From Pseudobacteriovorax antillogorgiicola (GTDB taxonomy: Bacteria > Bdellovibrionota_B > Oligoflexia > Oligoflexales > RGVZ01), in assembly GCA_945865565.1 (NCBI GenBank), contig CAMBEK010000011.1, positions 1 through 46,836 of the forward strand: a stretch of 46,836 bases of DNA, given 5' to 3'. How positions within the stretch are numbered: the first letter of the stretch is position 1; the number at the start of each line of letters is the position of its first letter. Position numbers and translations under genes: made by a program. A model generated the notes under the pieces. That model was not told the origin of the DNA and ran no database searches. It saw only the letters and a list, made by a program, of their open reading frames with translations. This document shows, piece after piece, positions 17,621-25,609 of the stretch.

Positions 17621-18996
17621 GATTTCAGTCCAGAAGTAAGTTTGCGAGAGTTAATTTTGATCGAATCAGTCGCCCGGATGAGCTTGAGCTCGCCCGGGCG
17701 AAGTTCTATTTCCATCGGAGTTTCGCGACCGGCGGTCTTGACCGTGATCCGGTGTTTGCCTGGTGGCAGCCAAATCCGGCTGGTCAAAAAACGTCCCGGG
17801 AGCAACGTCCAGCCGCGGGTATCGGCGGTTTCCGTCGCGGCCGTGACGATGTTGGCAAGAAGCGCAGCGCCTTCACCAAAATTCTTTCGTGTTTCTTCGA
17901 CCAGCGCGCCTTTGATGAAGGCCCTGGTGACTCCTTTGGCAACGATCCTGGCTTTTTTATCGTCCAGACATTGAGAACCGATGGCATCCATGTCAGCACC
18001 GGTGCTCGCCGGGTGCCATTGATTTGCAAACTCGATACCGGTTGGGACAAGGCTGCGGTTACGATAACGAATGACGGGAAATGACAAACGCACGACTTGC
18101 CTGCCTGTGCCCACAATGGTGCTCACGGATTCTTTTGGCGAAATTTGGCCAACCTCATGGATCACTGCGACTTGTGCGACTTTGCTATTTTGCGCGCCAG
18201 ATTTTGCGCTGGATTTTGCGATGCTCGCATCTGCGGCGGCCGTCTCTGCGGGATGGGATTTTTTCAGGGCCGGAATCCGGTCGTTGCGGCGCCGTTCCAG
18301 GAGTAGGCGGTAGTAAGCTTCGATCAAGCCGCCAGGCGTGGATCTGTCGCTGAATGTTTTAAAGTCCGAATCATAGAGGGCCAATGCCTTGCCATATTCA
18401 ACGATGGCATTGTCGTCATCGCCGCGTGCCTCATGAATCATTCCGGCCAAGTATCGCGCGAAGGCATCTTCGCTGTAAGCGTTTGGCTTTTCGTTTTTAA
18501 AGATCCCGTTGATCTCGGCCAATTTTGAGTTGATCCGGCGTGCCGCAACCTGCGCGTCGGCAAGATTTCCATCCCCGATGAACGAGAGAGCCAGCATCGT
18601 TTGGATAGCAACGCGTTCGTAATCTTCACCAGAATAATCAGCGACATCATCACTGACCACGAAACTCGCCGCCGATTTGCTGATGCTTACCGTGTAAAGG
18701 TCGTCCGAAATCCGGTCGGACTTCAGGAGCTCTTTGCGGCTCCTGTCGGCGTCACCCATGCGGTCCAAAATCATCGACCGTTCCAGGTGATACAAGAGCC
18801 TGCTGCTGGAACTGGTTTTCAGTGACGATTGATCGATGCTTCCGAGGGCTGCTGTGTAGTCACCCTGCACGAATTCAGAGCGAAGCGCCCGGGTTTCTTC
18901 GGTGTAGGATGCGCACCCCGAAACGGCGGTGGCCGAAATGGCAGCAACGGCCCACGCAGCATAAAAGCTGCGGGCCGCTGCTGGAACGCCATTCAC
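17617..18996 (-). CDS. COG3014-type TPR lipoprotein
   Basis: 459 residues. The signal peptide ends in the lipobox VSGC near residue 28, so it is a lipid-anchored envelope protein. The middle is TPR-like helical (YTAALGSIDQSSLK, DAFARYLAGMIHEARGDDDN, AIVEYGKALALYDSDF). The C-terminal third is beta-rich and typical of the COG3014 family (VVRLSFPVIRYR, WTLLPGRFLTSRIWLPPGKH). Members commonly stand next to lpoB-like genes, as here. The GTG start overlaps the lpoB stop by 4 bp (GTGA), so the two are translationally coupled. A role in supporting peptidoglycan synthase activation is inferred from context. Confidence 0.8.
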   Translation of the reverse strand: MNGVPAAARSFYAAWAVAAISATAVSGCASYTEETRALRSEFVQGDYTAALGSIDQSSLKTSSSSRLLYHLERSMILDRMGDADRSRKELLKSDRISDDLYTVSISKSAASFVVSDDVADYSGEDYERVAIQTMLALSFIGDGNLADAQVAARRINSKLAEINGIFKNEKPNAYSEDAFARYLAGMIHEARGDDDNAIVEYGKALALYDSDFKTFSDRSTPGGLIEAYYRLLLERRRNDRIPALKKSHPAETAAADASIAKSSAKSGAQNSKVAQVAVIHEVGQISPKESVSTIVGTGRQVVRLSFPVIRYRNRSLVPTGIEFANQWHPASTGADMDAIGSQCLDDKKARIVAKGVTRAFIKGALVEETRKNFGEGAALLANIVTAATETADTRGWTLLPGRFLTSRIWLPPGKHRITVKTAGRETPMEIELRPGELKLIRATDSIKINSRKLTSGLKS

Positions 18997-19622
18997 AGGC
19001 CGAAGCTCGACTTTTTGAAGGCTTTTTTGATCTCTTTTTTACCGGTCCATTCGATTTCGCCAGTCTCAATGTTGGTCAGGCGCATGGTGGTCATGTAGAA
19101 GACCGTCTTCTCGCCGCCGCCGTCCTTCGAGTGGTTGGACGATGCGATGGAACCTTCGAGGATGAAGTCAGCCCCGGTTTGCTTGCCTGTTTTCTTGGCA
19201 GAGGCTTCTGCAACGGCACCGCTATTCTGGTACTTCAGTTCATCCAGGATGCGTTTGCGGACGGACACGTCGCTGACAAAACGGACCTTGCGGGAGTTGA
19301 TCAGCTCGTCCTGCACGTAATCGGTGAGGGCCTTGCTGTCGATGACTTCTTCGGTGCGGTTTTCAATCTGGTCGACCAGTACGACGGGAGCCTTGCCGCC
19401 ATGCTTGCCCTTGTATTCTTGAAGCCATGGGCGCGCGAGAACCTGGTCAACCAGGAACGACGCGGTTTTCTTTAAATCGGTTTCACTCCACCGGTCGTCC
19501 AGGATTTCGGCCTTGTCGGGATCCGTGTATTCGGCCTTTGTGGATGTGCAAGATGCAGTCGAAAGCCCGGTGATCAATGTGATGCCAAAGATTGGCATGA
19601 AGGTAACAATGCGCGCTTTCAT
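18993..19622 (-). CDS. lpoB: Penicillin-binding protein activator LpoB family lipoprotein
   Basis: 209 residues. The signal peptide ends at a lipobox-like SxxSTASC site. The body matches the LpoB/YcfM domain: VVLVDQIENRTEEVIDSKAL, TDYVQDELINSRKVRFVSD, VRKRILDELKYQNSGAVAE, GADFILEGSIASS, MRLTNIETGEIEWTGKKEIK. LpoB activates the bifunctional peptidoglycan synthase PBP1b from the outer membrane in enterobacteria. ATG 19622 is chosen (GGAGG 8 nt upstream); a TTG at 19625 is the alternative. It forms a two-gene operon with the COG3014-type lipoprotein and is divergent from the gene at 19788. Confidence 0.88.
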   Translation of the reverse strand: MKARIVTFMPIFGITLITGLSTASCTSTKAEYTDPDKAEILDDRWSETDLKKTASFLVDQVLARPWLQEYKGKHGGKAPVVLVDQIENRTEEVIDSKALTDYVQDELINSRKVRFVSDVSVRKRILDELKYQNSGAVAEASAKKTGKQTGADFILEGSIASSNHSKDGGGEKTVFYMTTMRLTNIETGEIEWTGKKEIKKAFKKSSFGL

Positions 19623-19684
19623 CAACGATTCCTCCAGGGAAGATACAGGTGGACCAACGGGAATTTTTTTTCCTTGATTCGCAG

Positions 19685-19740
19685 TTTAGCATAAGTTTTA
19701 GCTAAAATGATCGGGCAACGGCAACGAAAAATATGCTAAA
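19685..19740. promoter_or_regulatory. Nested palindromes between lpoB and the divergent gene
   Basis: A perfect 12-bp palindrome TTTTAGCTAAAA (19696-19707) lies inside a wider inverted pair TTTAGCATA (19685-19693) and TATGCTAAA (19732-19740). Both are in the 165-bp divergent promoter region. They look like operator sites for one regulator acting on both directions; no regulator gene is adjacent. Confidence 0.4.
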
Positions 19741-19787
19741 ATAATTCCAACGAAACGAATCAAGAACACGTGCCGGAGGATCGGACC

Positions 19788-20312
19788 ATGGCTGCAGGAT
19801 ACTTTGGCAAGAAACAATTCTGGCAACACCTTGCGATCGGCGTGTTCGCGGCTGCTGCATCAGCACCTGTGGCCTTTGCGCGCAATGTTTTTCTGAACGG
19901 CGTTGATGTTTCAAGCTCACGCAGCCAAGAGCTGCGCAACGTCCAGGTCCGGATCAACGAAAAGGGCGACATCTTCATCTCGGCCCCACACTACCAGGTG
20001 ACGGAAGAGGATTTTTTTACTCCCCTTAGCAGGGTTGCAACGCCGCCTCAGGCATCGCAAAACTCGGGAAGTCCTGAGCTAGCGGTAGCACCTGTCTCTC
20101 CTGTCACGCCGGCTTCGGCCGCTGCGCTTGCTCCGGCGACTGCAACGGCTAAAGGCAGCGAAAAGAATAGCGACAAGAATAACGACCAGGGCGGTGGTTC
20201 ATTCGCTAGTTCCAACATCGGTGCCGGCAAAACCGGTCCCGAATCAATGCCGCCTGTTTTGGAGGCAACGCCTCCTTCGTCGGGCACGCCGTCAGCGCCA
20301 AAAACACCCTGA
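19788..20312 (+). CDS. Small secreted hypothetical protein with Ala/Pro-rich tail
   Basis: 174 residues from ATG 19788, chosen because GGAGG lies 8 nt upstream; an earlier in-frame start at 19770 would place that ribosome site inside the gene. Residues 1-32 form a signal peptide (WQHLAIGVFAAAASAPVAFA). Residues 33-78 are the only ordered part (NVFLNGVDVSSSRSQELRNV, KGDIFISAPHYQV). The rest is Ala/Pro/Ser-rich, then Lys/Asn and Gly/Pro-rich. Function unknown; probably periplasmic or surface-associated. It ends 17 nt before yggS. Confidence 0.65.
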   Translation: MAAGYFGKKQFWQHLAIGVFAAAASAPVAFARNVFLNGVDVSSSRSQELRNVQVRINEKGDIFISAPHYQVTEEDFFTPLSRVATPPQASQNSGSPELAVAPVSPVTPASAAALAPATATAKGSEKNSDKNNDQGGGSFASSNIGAGKTGPESMPPVLEATPPSSGTPSAPKTP

Positions 20313-20329
20313 ATGATTACGCCGAACCT

Positions 20330-21013
20330 ATGACTTTAACCGATGCCTACGATGCCATCCGGACCGAGATCCAAAGGATCCGGCCAGGCTGTCGCCTCAT
20401 TGCCGTAAGCAAGGGGCAGTCCCCGGAAAAAATCCGAGATTTATACCAGCGTGGGCAGCGCGAATTCGGCGAAAATTATTTGCAGGAGTTGGAACTCAAA
20501 GCGGCCGCCTTGGCGGATCTGCCGGACCTGCGTTGGATTTTTATCGGTCAGCTTCAATCCAACAAGATCCAGCGGATTGTCGCCGTGGCCAGTGAAATCC
20601 AGACGGCGGCCAGCGAAAAACACCTGCGTTATATTGATCGCTACGCGCGCGAGGCGGGAAAGCATGGGTTTCCCGTATTCATTGAAGTCAACGCCGGTGG
20701 CGAGGCTTCAAAGGCCGGCGTCACGGCGGACGGGGTTCCTGAACTGGTTGCTAAGGTTGCGGTGGGCGACGGGATGACCGGCATCCGCCTTCAAGGGATC
20801 ATGGCCATCCCGCCAGTGGAGATCACGGACGAGGATTTCTTGCTGGTTCAAAAGGAACCGCCCGAGTTGTTCCGATCCATGAGGCGACTTGCAGACACGG
20901 TGGGGATGGGTAAACTGTCGTTGGGAATGAGTTCTGATTACCGGACGGCCATCGCCGCCGGTAGTGATTGTGTTCGGATTGGGCGATCCCTGTTTGGTGA
21001 ACGACAAAAATAA
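20330..21013 (+). CDS. yggS: YggS-family pyridoxal-phosphate homeostasis protein
   Basis: 227 residues. YggS/PLPBP proteins bind PLP on an alanine-racemase-like barrel and control vitamin B6 pools. Motifs: LIAVSKGQSPEKIRDL with the PLP lysine (Lys28), FGENYLQELELKAA, LRWIFIGQLQSNKIQ, FIEVNAGGEASKAGV, LQGIMAIPP, LSLGMSSDYRTAIAAGSDCV and RIGRSLFGER. The ribosome binding site is weak. yggS followed directly by yggT (12 nt) is a common bacterial order. Confidence 0.93.
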   Translation: MTLTDAYDAIRTEIQRIRPGCRLIAVSKGQSPEKIRDLYQRGQREFGENYLQELELKAAALADLPDLRWIFIGQLQSNKIQRIVAVASEIQTAASEKHLRYIDRYAREAGKHGFPVFIEVNAGGEASKAGVTADGVPELVAKVAVGDGMTGIRLQGIMAIPPVEITDEDFLLVQKEPPELFRSMRRLADTVGMGKLSLGMSSDYRTAIAAGSDCVRIGRSLFGERQK

Positions 21014-21025
21014 AGGAATCCCGCG

Positions 21026-21316
21026 ATGAGCGAGTTGGTGTTGTCTGGATTGGGTCACGTGCTGAACATGATCCTCAATGTCTTGCAGATGCTGGTGTTT
21101 GTTTCGGTATTCATCAGCTTGCTTGGTGCCGACCCTTCCAATCCAATCGTGTCTTTTGTTGAACGGGCAACGGAGCCGGTATACCGGCCTTTGCGTCAGT
21201 TTACGCGGAACATTCCGGGGCCGTTTGATTGGGCGCCTTTCATTGTTCTGCTGGCGATCGTTTTCATCCAGAAGACGGTCGTGGCATGGCTCCTGATGCG
21301 CGGTCCGGTGATGTAG
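21026..21316 (+). CDS. yggT: YggT family inner-membrane protein
   Basis: 96 residues with two hydrophobic segments (about 10-33 and 68-92). The loop EPVYRPLRQFTRNIPGPFDW is the family signature (…P.yrP.R..iP..gg.D.sP). YggT proteins are small inner-membrane proteins of unclear function, often beside yggS and cell-division or envelope genes. AAGGA lies 8 nt before the ATG. Confidence 0.85.
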   Translation: MSELVLSGLGHVLNMILNVLQMLVFVSVFISLLGADPSNPIVSFVERATEPVYRPLRQFTRNIPGPFDWAPFIVLLAIVFIQKTVVAWLLMRGPVM

Positions 21317-21320
21317 CTTC

Positions 21321-21983
21321 ATGAAGATATTCCTGACATGGTTGGCCTTGTCCATCTGGTTGCTGGTTCTGGCTGGCAGTTTGATCAACGTCAGCGCGCG
21401 CAGTCAGGACGCGGCACTGAAGCTCTACAAGCTGGTCGAAAAGCCGCCGTTCTCTGAACTAAGTCCTGCATTCGTTGACGCGGTGTCCATAGGGCACAAG
21501 GGTGTCATTGACGACATGCTGCTGTTTTACACGCTAAATTATTTGATGGACTCGCGATTGCGCGGAGCAGATCCAGCGGAAGTTCAGATGGCACTGAAGG
21601 CAACCACCAGGTTGCATCCAAAGATCGAGACAATATACATGTTTGGGTGCCTTGTTTTGGCACTGGAAATGAAACATCCCGAAGCGTGCGAGCCATTGAT
21701 CACTGATGGCATCAACCTTTTTCCGGATGGCTGGCGATTGCCGGTCACCCTTGGGACCATTCTGTTTCACACCATGAAAGACGATGCCAAGGCTGCCATT
21801 TTTTATGAGATTGCAGCCCAGAAGCCCGATGCTCCGGCTTTTGCCAAATCTCTCGCGATAAAATTGCGCAACCGCGCAAAACCGGATCCTGTGGAGCTGG
21901 AAGCCTTGATTCAGACGCTTGGTACAAGTTTTGGAGAAGACATGGTTCGTAAATTTTATTCGACCGGGGGAGACCAGAAATGA
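21321..21983 (+). CDS. Membrane-anchored helical protein coupled to an ABC transporter
   Basis: 220 residues. One N-terminal membrane segment (WLALSIWLLVLAGSLINVSA), then a helical TPR-like periplasmic region (MALKATTRLHPKIETIYMFG, ALEMKHPEACEPLITDGINL, AAIFYEIAAQKPDAPAFAK). No family recognised. Its TGA overlaps the ATG of the ABC ATPase gene (ATGA, 21980-21983), and it starts 5 nt after yggT, so it is very likely translated with the transporter. An accessory role for the ABC system is inference. Confidence 0.7.
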   Translation: MKIFLTWLALSIWLLVLAGSLINVSARSQDAALKLYKLVEKPPFSELSPAFVDAVSIGHKGVIDDMLLFYTLNYLMDSRLRGADPAEVQMALKATTRLHPKIETIYMFGCLVLALEMKHPEACEPLITDGINLFPDGWRLPVTLGTILFHTMKDDAKAAIFYEIAAQKPDAPAFAKSLAIKLRNRAKPDPVELEALIQTLGTSFGEDMVRKFYSTGGDQK

Positions 21984-22939
21984 GTGTGGCTCCTGGGATC
22001 AAAGTTGAGAACGTCACCAAGGTGGTCTACAGCGATGTGACCAAGGGGCGGCAAACCATCGTCAGTGACCTGTCGGTGACTTTTAGCCCCGGCAGATCGT
22101 CCGCCCTGCTTGGGCACAATGGTGCGGGAAAGACCACGACGATTAAATTGATACTGGGTCTTGTCCGGCCAACCCGCGGGCAAGTCTCAATCGATGGCCA
22201 GCCGGTCGGTGTCGAGCAGCGCCGGATGATTGGCTACATGCCCGAGGTGAACCGGATTCCGCTGGTTCTTACCCCCACAGAAGTTCTTGAGTTTCACGTG
22301 GCAACCTACAACCCGCCAACGCTGCGGGATGCAAAGTCTCGGAAGGCAGCCATCGAAGAGGCCCTGCGGCGGGTCGAACTGTGGGAACACCGGAAAAAAC
22401 GAGTCGGAAAACTTTCCAAGGGCATGGCGCGCCGGTTGGCTTGGGCTCAGGCCACGATCCATGATCCATCGGTTTTGATTTTGGATGAGCCGATGTCTGG
22501 CCTTGATCCGACGGGGCGGCTGGCGATGCGCGGTTGGATTTCTGACTTTCGCGCAGCCGGAAAGACCATTGTTCTTTGCTCGCACGAGTTGGCCACGGTC
22601 GGAGAACTGTGCGACGACGTCAGCATCCTGCGCAAAGGCAGCCTCGTGTACAGTTCAGGTCACGAAGAACGCACTGCATCGGGTGCCTATCGATTGAGTC
22701 TGTCAGGGCTTGACGAGAAGGCCGTGGTAGCCCTGCGGGATAGTGCGGGTCTCAAGGCTTGGGTGCGTGGACATCAAGAGGGGTTTACGGCACATTTGGT
22801 TTTTGCTGACTACGCATCGGCAGCAGAGTGGATGCAGGCTGCGTTGCAGAGTGGTGTGGTTGTGACGGATTTTGGACCCGCACCGATGATTGACGAGCGT
22901 GTCTTGCTCAAGTTTTTCGGTAAAGAACTTGAGTCTTAA
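21980..22939 (+). CDS. ABC transporter ATP-binding protein
   Basis: 319 residues. Walker A GHNGAGKT (residues 45-52), Q-loop region IGYMPEV, signature LSKGMARRLAWAQ (LSKGM instead of LSGGQ), Walker B VLILDEPMSGLDP and the switch His in VLCSHEL. The last 100 residues are a variable C-terminal domain, as in ABC-2 type exporters of the CcmA/NatA kind. The next gene encodes the permease, 12 nt downstream. Substrate unknown. Confidence 0.92.
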   Translation: MSVAPGIKVENVTKVVYSDVTKGRQTIVSDLSVTFSPGRSSALLGHNGAGKTTTIKLILGLVRPTRGQVSIDGQPVGVEQRRMIGYMPEVNRIPLVLTPTEVLEFHVATYNPPTLRDAKSRKAAIEEALRRVELWEHRKKRVGKLSKGMARRLAWAQATIHDPSVLILDEPMSGLDPTGRLAMRGWISDFRAAGKTIVLCSHELATVGELCDDVSILRKGSLVYSSGHEERTASGAYRLSLSGLDEKAVVALRDSAGLKAWVRGHQEGFTAHLVFADYASAAEWMQAALQSGVVVTDFGPAPMIDERVLLKFFGKELES

Positions 22940-22951
22940 GGAGTCAAAAAT

Positions 22952-23722
22952 ATGATTTCTGTTTTTATGGTGATGCGTGAAAGTTTTCTTCTGCTAAGGC
23001 GCGACAAGATTTTTCTTCCAGCCGTTGCGGCCGGTGTCATGATTACGATCTTTGCAAACATTGCTTCAGAGTGGGGCATCGAGGAATTTCGTAAAATTCT
23101 TTTTGACGTCGGGGCTTTGGGTTTTCACCTGACAGGATGCCTTGTAGCAATATTTTGGGGCACGAAGACCGTCAGCGAGGCCAGGGCCGATGGCTCCCTT
23201 GAAATTCAGCTGGCGGCGCCGATTGGTCGAGTTTCGTGGTTGGTCGGCAAATACCTTGGCCTCGTGCTGGCCTTGATTTTCTTTTGGCTGTTGGTTCTTG
23301 TTTTCTGGCAGGGGATCATGTTCGCAAATGACTTCGGCGGGATGACCCAACCGCAATTTATGTTCTTTGTTTTCCAGTTGCTGGAATGGTCCCTGGTCGG
23401 CGCTGTTGCACTTTTCTATTCAACATTTGCCGGCGTGACCATTGCCCTTTTTGCAACGATCAGCACCTGGATGGCTGGACTGGTTTCCTTGCCGGTTGCT
23501 CAGAATCTTCCATACGGGGCCGATGGTTGGGCCGTCGATGTAGTTAAGGGATTAGCGCGGTTTTGGGACCTGCGGCAGTTCAATCTTTCAGGGTTCGCCA
23601 CCGGAGTTGAGAAGATCGGCCCAGGGGAACTTCAAGTGCGCGGTGTTTACGGGATTTTGCTGATTTTAATCATCATGACGGTGTCCTGTATTTTTTTCAG
23701 ACGCCGGGATGTTTTGGCTTGA
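22952..23722 (+). CDS. ABC-2 type (NosY-like) transporter permease
   Basis: 256 residues with six likely membrane segments (AVAAGVMITIFANIA, LGFHLTGCLVAIFWG, LGLVLALIFFWLLVLVFW, SLVGAVALFYSTFAGVTIAL, WMAGLVSLPVAQNL, VYGILLILIIMTVSCIFF). The cytoplasmic stretch SEARADGSLEIQLAAPIGRV resembles the coupling region of NosY-like permeases. AAGGAG lies 8 nt upstream of the ATG. It forms the transporter with the preceding ATPase. Confidence 0.85.
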   Translation: MISVFMVMRESFLLLRRDKIFLPAVAAGVMITIFANIASEWGIEEFRKILFDVGALGFHLTGCLVAIFWGTKTVSEARADGSLEIQLAAPIGRVSWLVGKYLGLVLALIFFWLLVLVFWQGIMFANDFGGMTQPQFMFFVFQLLEWSLVGAVALFYSTFAGVTIALFATISTWMAGLVSLPVAQNLPYGADGWAVDVVKGLARFWDLRQFNLSGFATGVEKIGPGELQVRGVYGILLILIIMTVSCIFFRRRDVLA

Positions 23723-23750
23723 ACTCCTCAATCTAAGGCAGGCTTTTTAA

Positions 23751-24029
23751 ATGGGGCGGCGAGACGAACAAAATCTGGATGCAGGAGGCGATGCCCACGT
23801 TCGCCGCGAGCGCGATGCGGCCCGTGAACTTCGTCAATCCCGTTGGTGGAAAAATCTCATCCAAAATGCGAAGTGCCATTATTGCGGCGTTCAACTGAAC
23901 GCAAAAACGGCGACCATGGACCACATCCTTCCCGTCAGCCGCGGCGGGTGCTCGACCAAAGGCAATGTTGTGGCAAGTTGCAAGGCTTGCAATACGGCAA
24001 AACGGGATCACTCCTTTTTAGACCCCTAA
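23751..24029 (+). CDS. Small HNH endonuclease-type protein
   Basis: 92 residues. A zinc-ribbon HNH fold: Cys42-x2-Cys45 (CHYC), TMDHILPVSRGG with the Asp-His pair at 57-58, then N72 and Cys77-x2-Cys80 followed by N81 and K84 (CKACNTAK). This is the compact HNH family commonly found as a free-standing bacterial gene. The role (restriction, repair or RNA processing) cannot be told. It starts 28 nt after the ABC permease gene. Confidence 0.85.
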   Translation: MGRRDEQNLDAGGDAHVRRERDAARELRQSRWWKNLIQNAKCHYCGVQLNAKTATMDHILPVSRGGCSTKGNVVASCKACNTAKRDHSFLDP

Positions 24030-24075
24030 ACTGGTCCAGCCTGTCGGGGAATGAATCCTTCGTTCTGACGAAATT

Positions 24076-24398
24076 CGTCATCCTGACCCTCACTCCGTCA
24101 TCCTGAGCGTTAGCGAAGGATCCTTTCTTCAAAATTTTTTTAAAAAAAACGACCGCCATATTTTTCATGAAAGAAATCGTAGTGAAGTAGGCGGGAGAAG
24201 AAAGGATTCTTCGGCCTACGGCCTCAGAATGACGGGTTAAGAAAGGATCCTTCGCTGCCGCTCAGGATGACGGGTTGAGGCTCAGAATGACGGGTTAAGA
24301 AAGGATCCTTCGCTGCCGCTCAGGATGACGGAGTGAGGCTCAGGATGACGGGGCGCGGGTCAGGATGACGGAGTGAGGCTCAGGATGACGGAGTGAGG
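24076..24398. repeat. Intergenic palindromic repeat cluster B
   Basis: The cluster contains GTCATCCTGA / TCAGGATGAC units in both orientations. A forward arm lies at 24076-24130. An AT-rich spacer follows (about 24131-24200). From 24203 to 24398 there are at least eight TCAG[AG]ATGACGG units, two of them with the full GGATCCTTCGCTGCCGCTCA core. Same family as the clusters near 8.7 kb and 40.6 kb. No gene lies in 24030-24418. Confidence 0.85.
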
Positions 24399-24414
24399 CT
24401 CCCGTTAACGGGAG
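24399..24414 (-). terminator. Candidate hairpin terminator after the small membrane protein gene
   Basis: A perfect 16-bp palindrome (CTCCCGTTAACGGGAG) lies immediately beyond the stop of the minus-strand gene that ends at 24419. No clear U-tract follows, so termination is only a guess. Confidence 0.3.
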
Positions 24415-24418
24415 CGGT

Positions 24419-24622
24419 TCACTGGGAACACGAACGCAGGAACCAGGAAAACAGACCAAAGAAAATCAGAATCTGAACGGCAGCACCCAAGCGTTGCCGT
24501 ATGGGACCATAAAATACTGAACTACGCCCGGGAACAAATCTCCGGTGTGCCTTTGCCGCAGCAGAAGCATCTGCCTTTTTGCGGGCTGCACGTACTTTTT
24601 TCAAATCGACGATGTTCGTCAT
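24419..24622 (-). CDS. Small membrane protein with DUF4169-like N-terminus
   Basis: 67 residues. The N-terminus MTNIVDLKKVRAARKKADAS resembles the basic start of DUF4169 proteins. A C-terminal membrane segment follows (AAVQILIFFGLFSWFLRSC). AAGGA lies 6 nt before the ATG. It follows the carbonic-anhydrase-like gene by 34 nt in the same direction, so it may be co-transcribed. Function unknown. Confidence 0.6.
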   Translation of the reverse strand: MTNIVDLKKVRAARKKADASAAAKAHRRFVPGRSSVFYGPIRQRLGAAVQILIFFGLFSWFLRSCSQ

Positions 24623-24656
24623 TTAATTTCCTTCTTGCCGCGGAAGATACTTTCGC

Positions 24657-25574
24657 TCAACGGTTGCTGCGGGTGATGTGTCGGCCAGACGTTTTCTGCA
24701 GCGGCCGTGAATTGTTGACCACAAGGCGGACCGCCCGCTCTATATCGCGGGTGGGGGCTTCGATCGATGTGGTGAAAACATACCACGCAACATTGCCCGT
24801 GCATGGCGGCGTCGTCAACGAACCCTTGTAATGGAAGTAGGTCCGTTTTTTTGGAATCAGTTTCATCAGAGGGAATCCGGCCAATTCCCTTTCATCGCCG
24901 TCTCCTTTTGGCAGAGACGCAAGCATCAGTTCCAAATCTTCATTGCGACTTCCCGCAGCGACAAACATTGCAATCACGGCCAGCTCACCGGAGGGCGAGC
25001 GGTGATTGAGTTGCAGTTCAAGTTCATACGGGACGCTCTGTAATTGATGCTCGCTCGGTGTATGAATTGAGATCGAATGCAGGTTGTAGCGGTCGCCTTC
25101 GATTTCGACAAAATTATCGCCGGAAACGGTGGCCAAAATTTCCTGACCGCGAAGGGTCGTCACCAGATTGCTGTCGCGGTAGTTGAAAGCAATTGGTTTC
25201 AGTTTAGGGTCCATTTTCGTGTTGTCCAGGTCGATCGGGGACTGCCCCCGGACTGCGCCGCATTCCCGATAGGCAGGATCAAGCCGGTTCCAATACCGTG
25301 GGCCTTGTGAGCCAAGGTAACCCCATGCTGCTGGCATTGCTGCATTGATTTTTTCAAAGGATTGATGGGCATCGCCGGATGCGGAGGGAGACGGAGAGTC
25401 AGACGGAGACGGAGACGTGGACGGAGAAGGAGAAGGCGTGGGCTCTGTGCCAGCCGCGATCATGATGGCATGCTTTTCGCCCGAAATGTAGCTGGCCCAC
25501 CAATAAAACGCAGAACCGCCGGTACCGGCGATCAGAAAAGCAAGCATCCATGCCAGGCCCTGATCCATTTTCAT
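24657..25574 (-). CDS. Alpha-carbonic-anhydrase-like protein lacking two zinc ligands
   Basis: 305 residues. An N-terminal membrane anchor (residues 8-30) and a Pro/Ser repeat linker (44-66) precede an alpha-CA domain (82-300): WGYLGSQGPRYWNRL, CGAVRGQSPIDLD, HTPSEHQ, FHYKGSLTTPPCTGNVAWYV. The fold and Thr254 (human Thr199) are conserved, as are Cys105 and Cys258, which probably form the usual bacterial disulfide. The zinc site is not: the QFHFH segment reads SISIH, so the first His is Ser169, and the third ligand His is Gln188 (ELQLNH). Only His171 remains. Hydratase activity is therefore unlikely; a binding or structural role, as in CA-related proteins, fits better. It starts 35 nt after the subtilase gene. 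Confidence 0.85.
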   Translation of the reverse strand: MKMDQGLAWMLAFLIAGTGGSAFYWWASYISGEKHAIMIAAGTEPTPSPSPSTSPSPSDSPSPSASGDAHQSFEKINAAMPAAWGYLGSQGPRYWNRLDPAYRECGAVRGQSPIDLDNTKMDPKLKPIAFNYRDSNLVTTLRGQEILATVSGDNFVEIEGDRYNLHSISIHTPSEHQLQSVPYELELQLNHRSPSGELAVIAMFVAAGSRNEDLELMLASLPKGDGDERELAGFPLMKLIPKKRTYFHYKGSLTTPPCTGNVAWYVFTTSIEAPTRDIERAVRLVVNNSRPLQKTSGRHITRSNR

Positions 25575-25609
25575 GAGGTCGTTATTCCCCTGATGATGAC
25601 ATTTCCATT

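Noticed and set aside
24203-24398. CRISPR-like array
   Set aside because: Units are irregularly spaced, palindromic and partly inverted, with no unique spacers of constant length and no cas genes.
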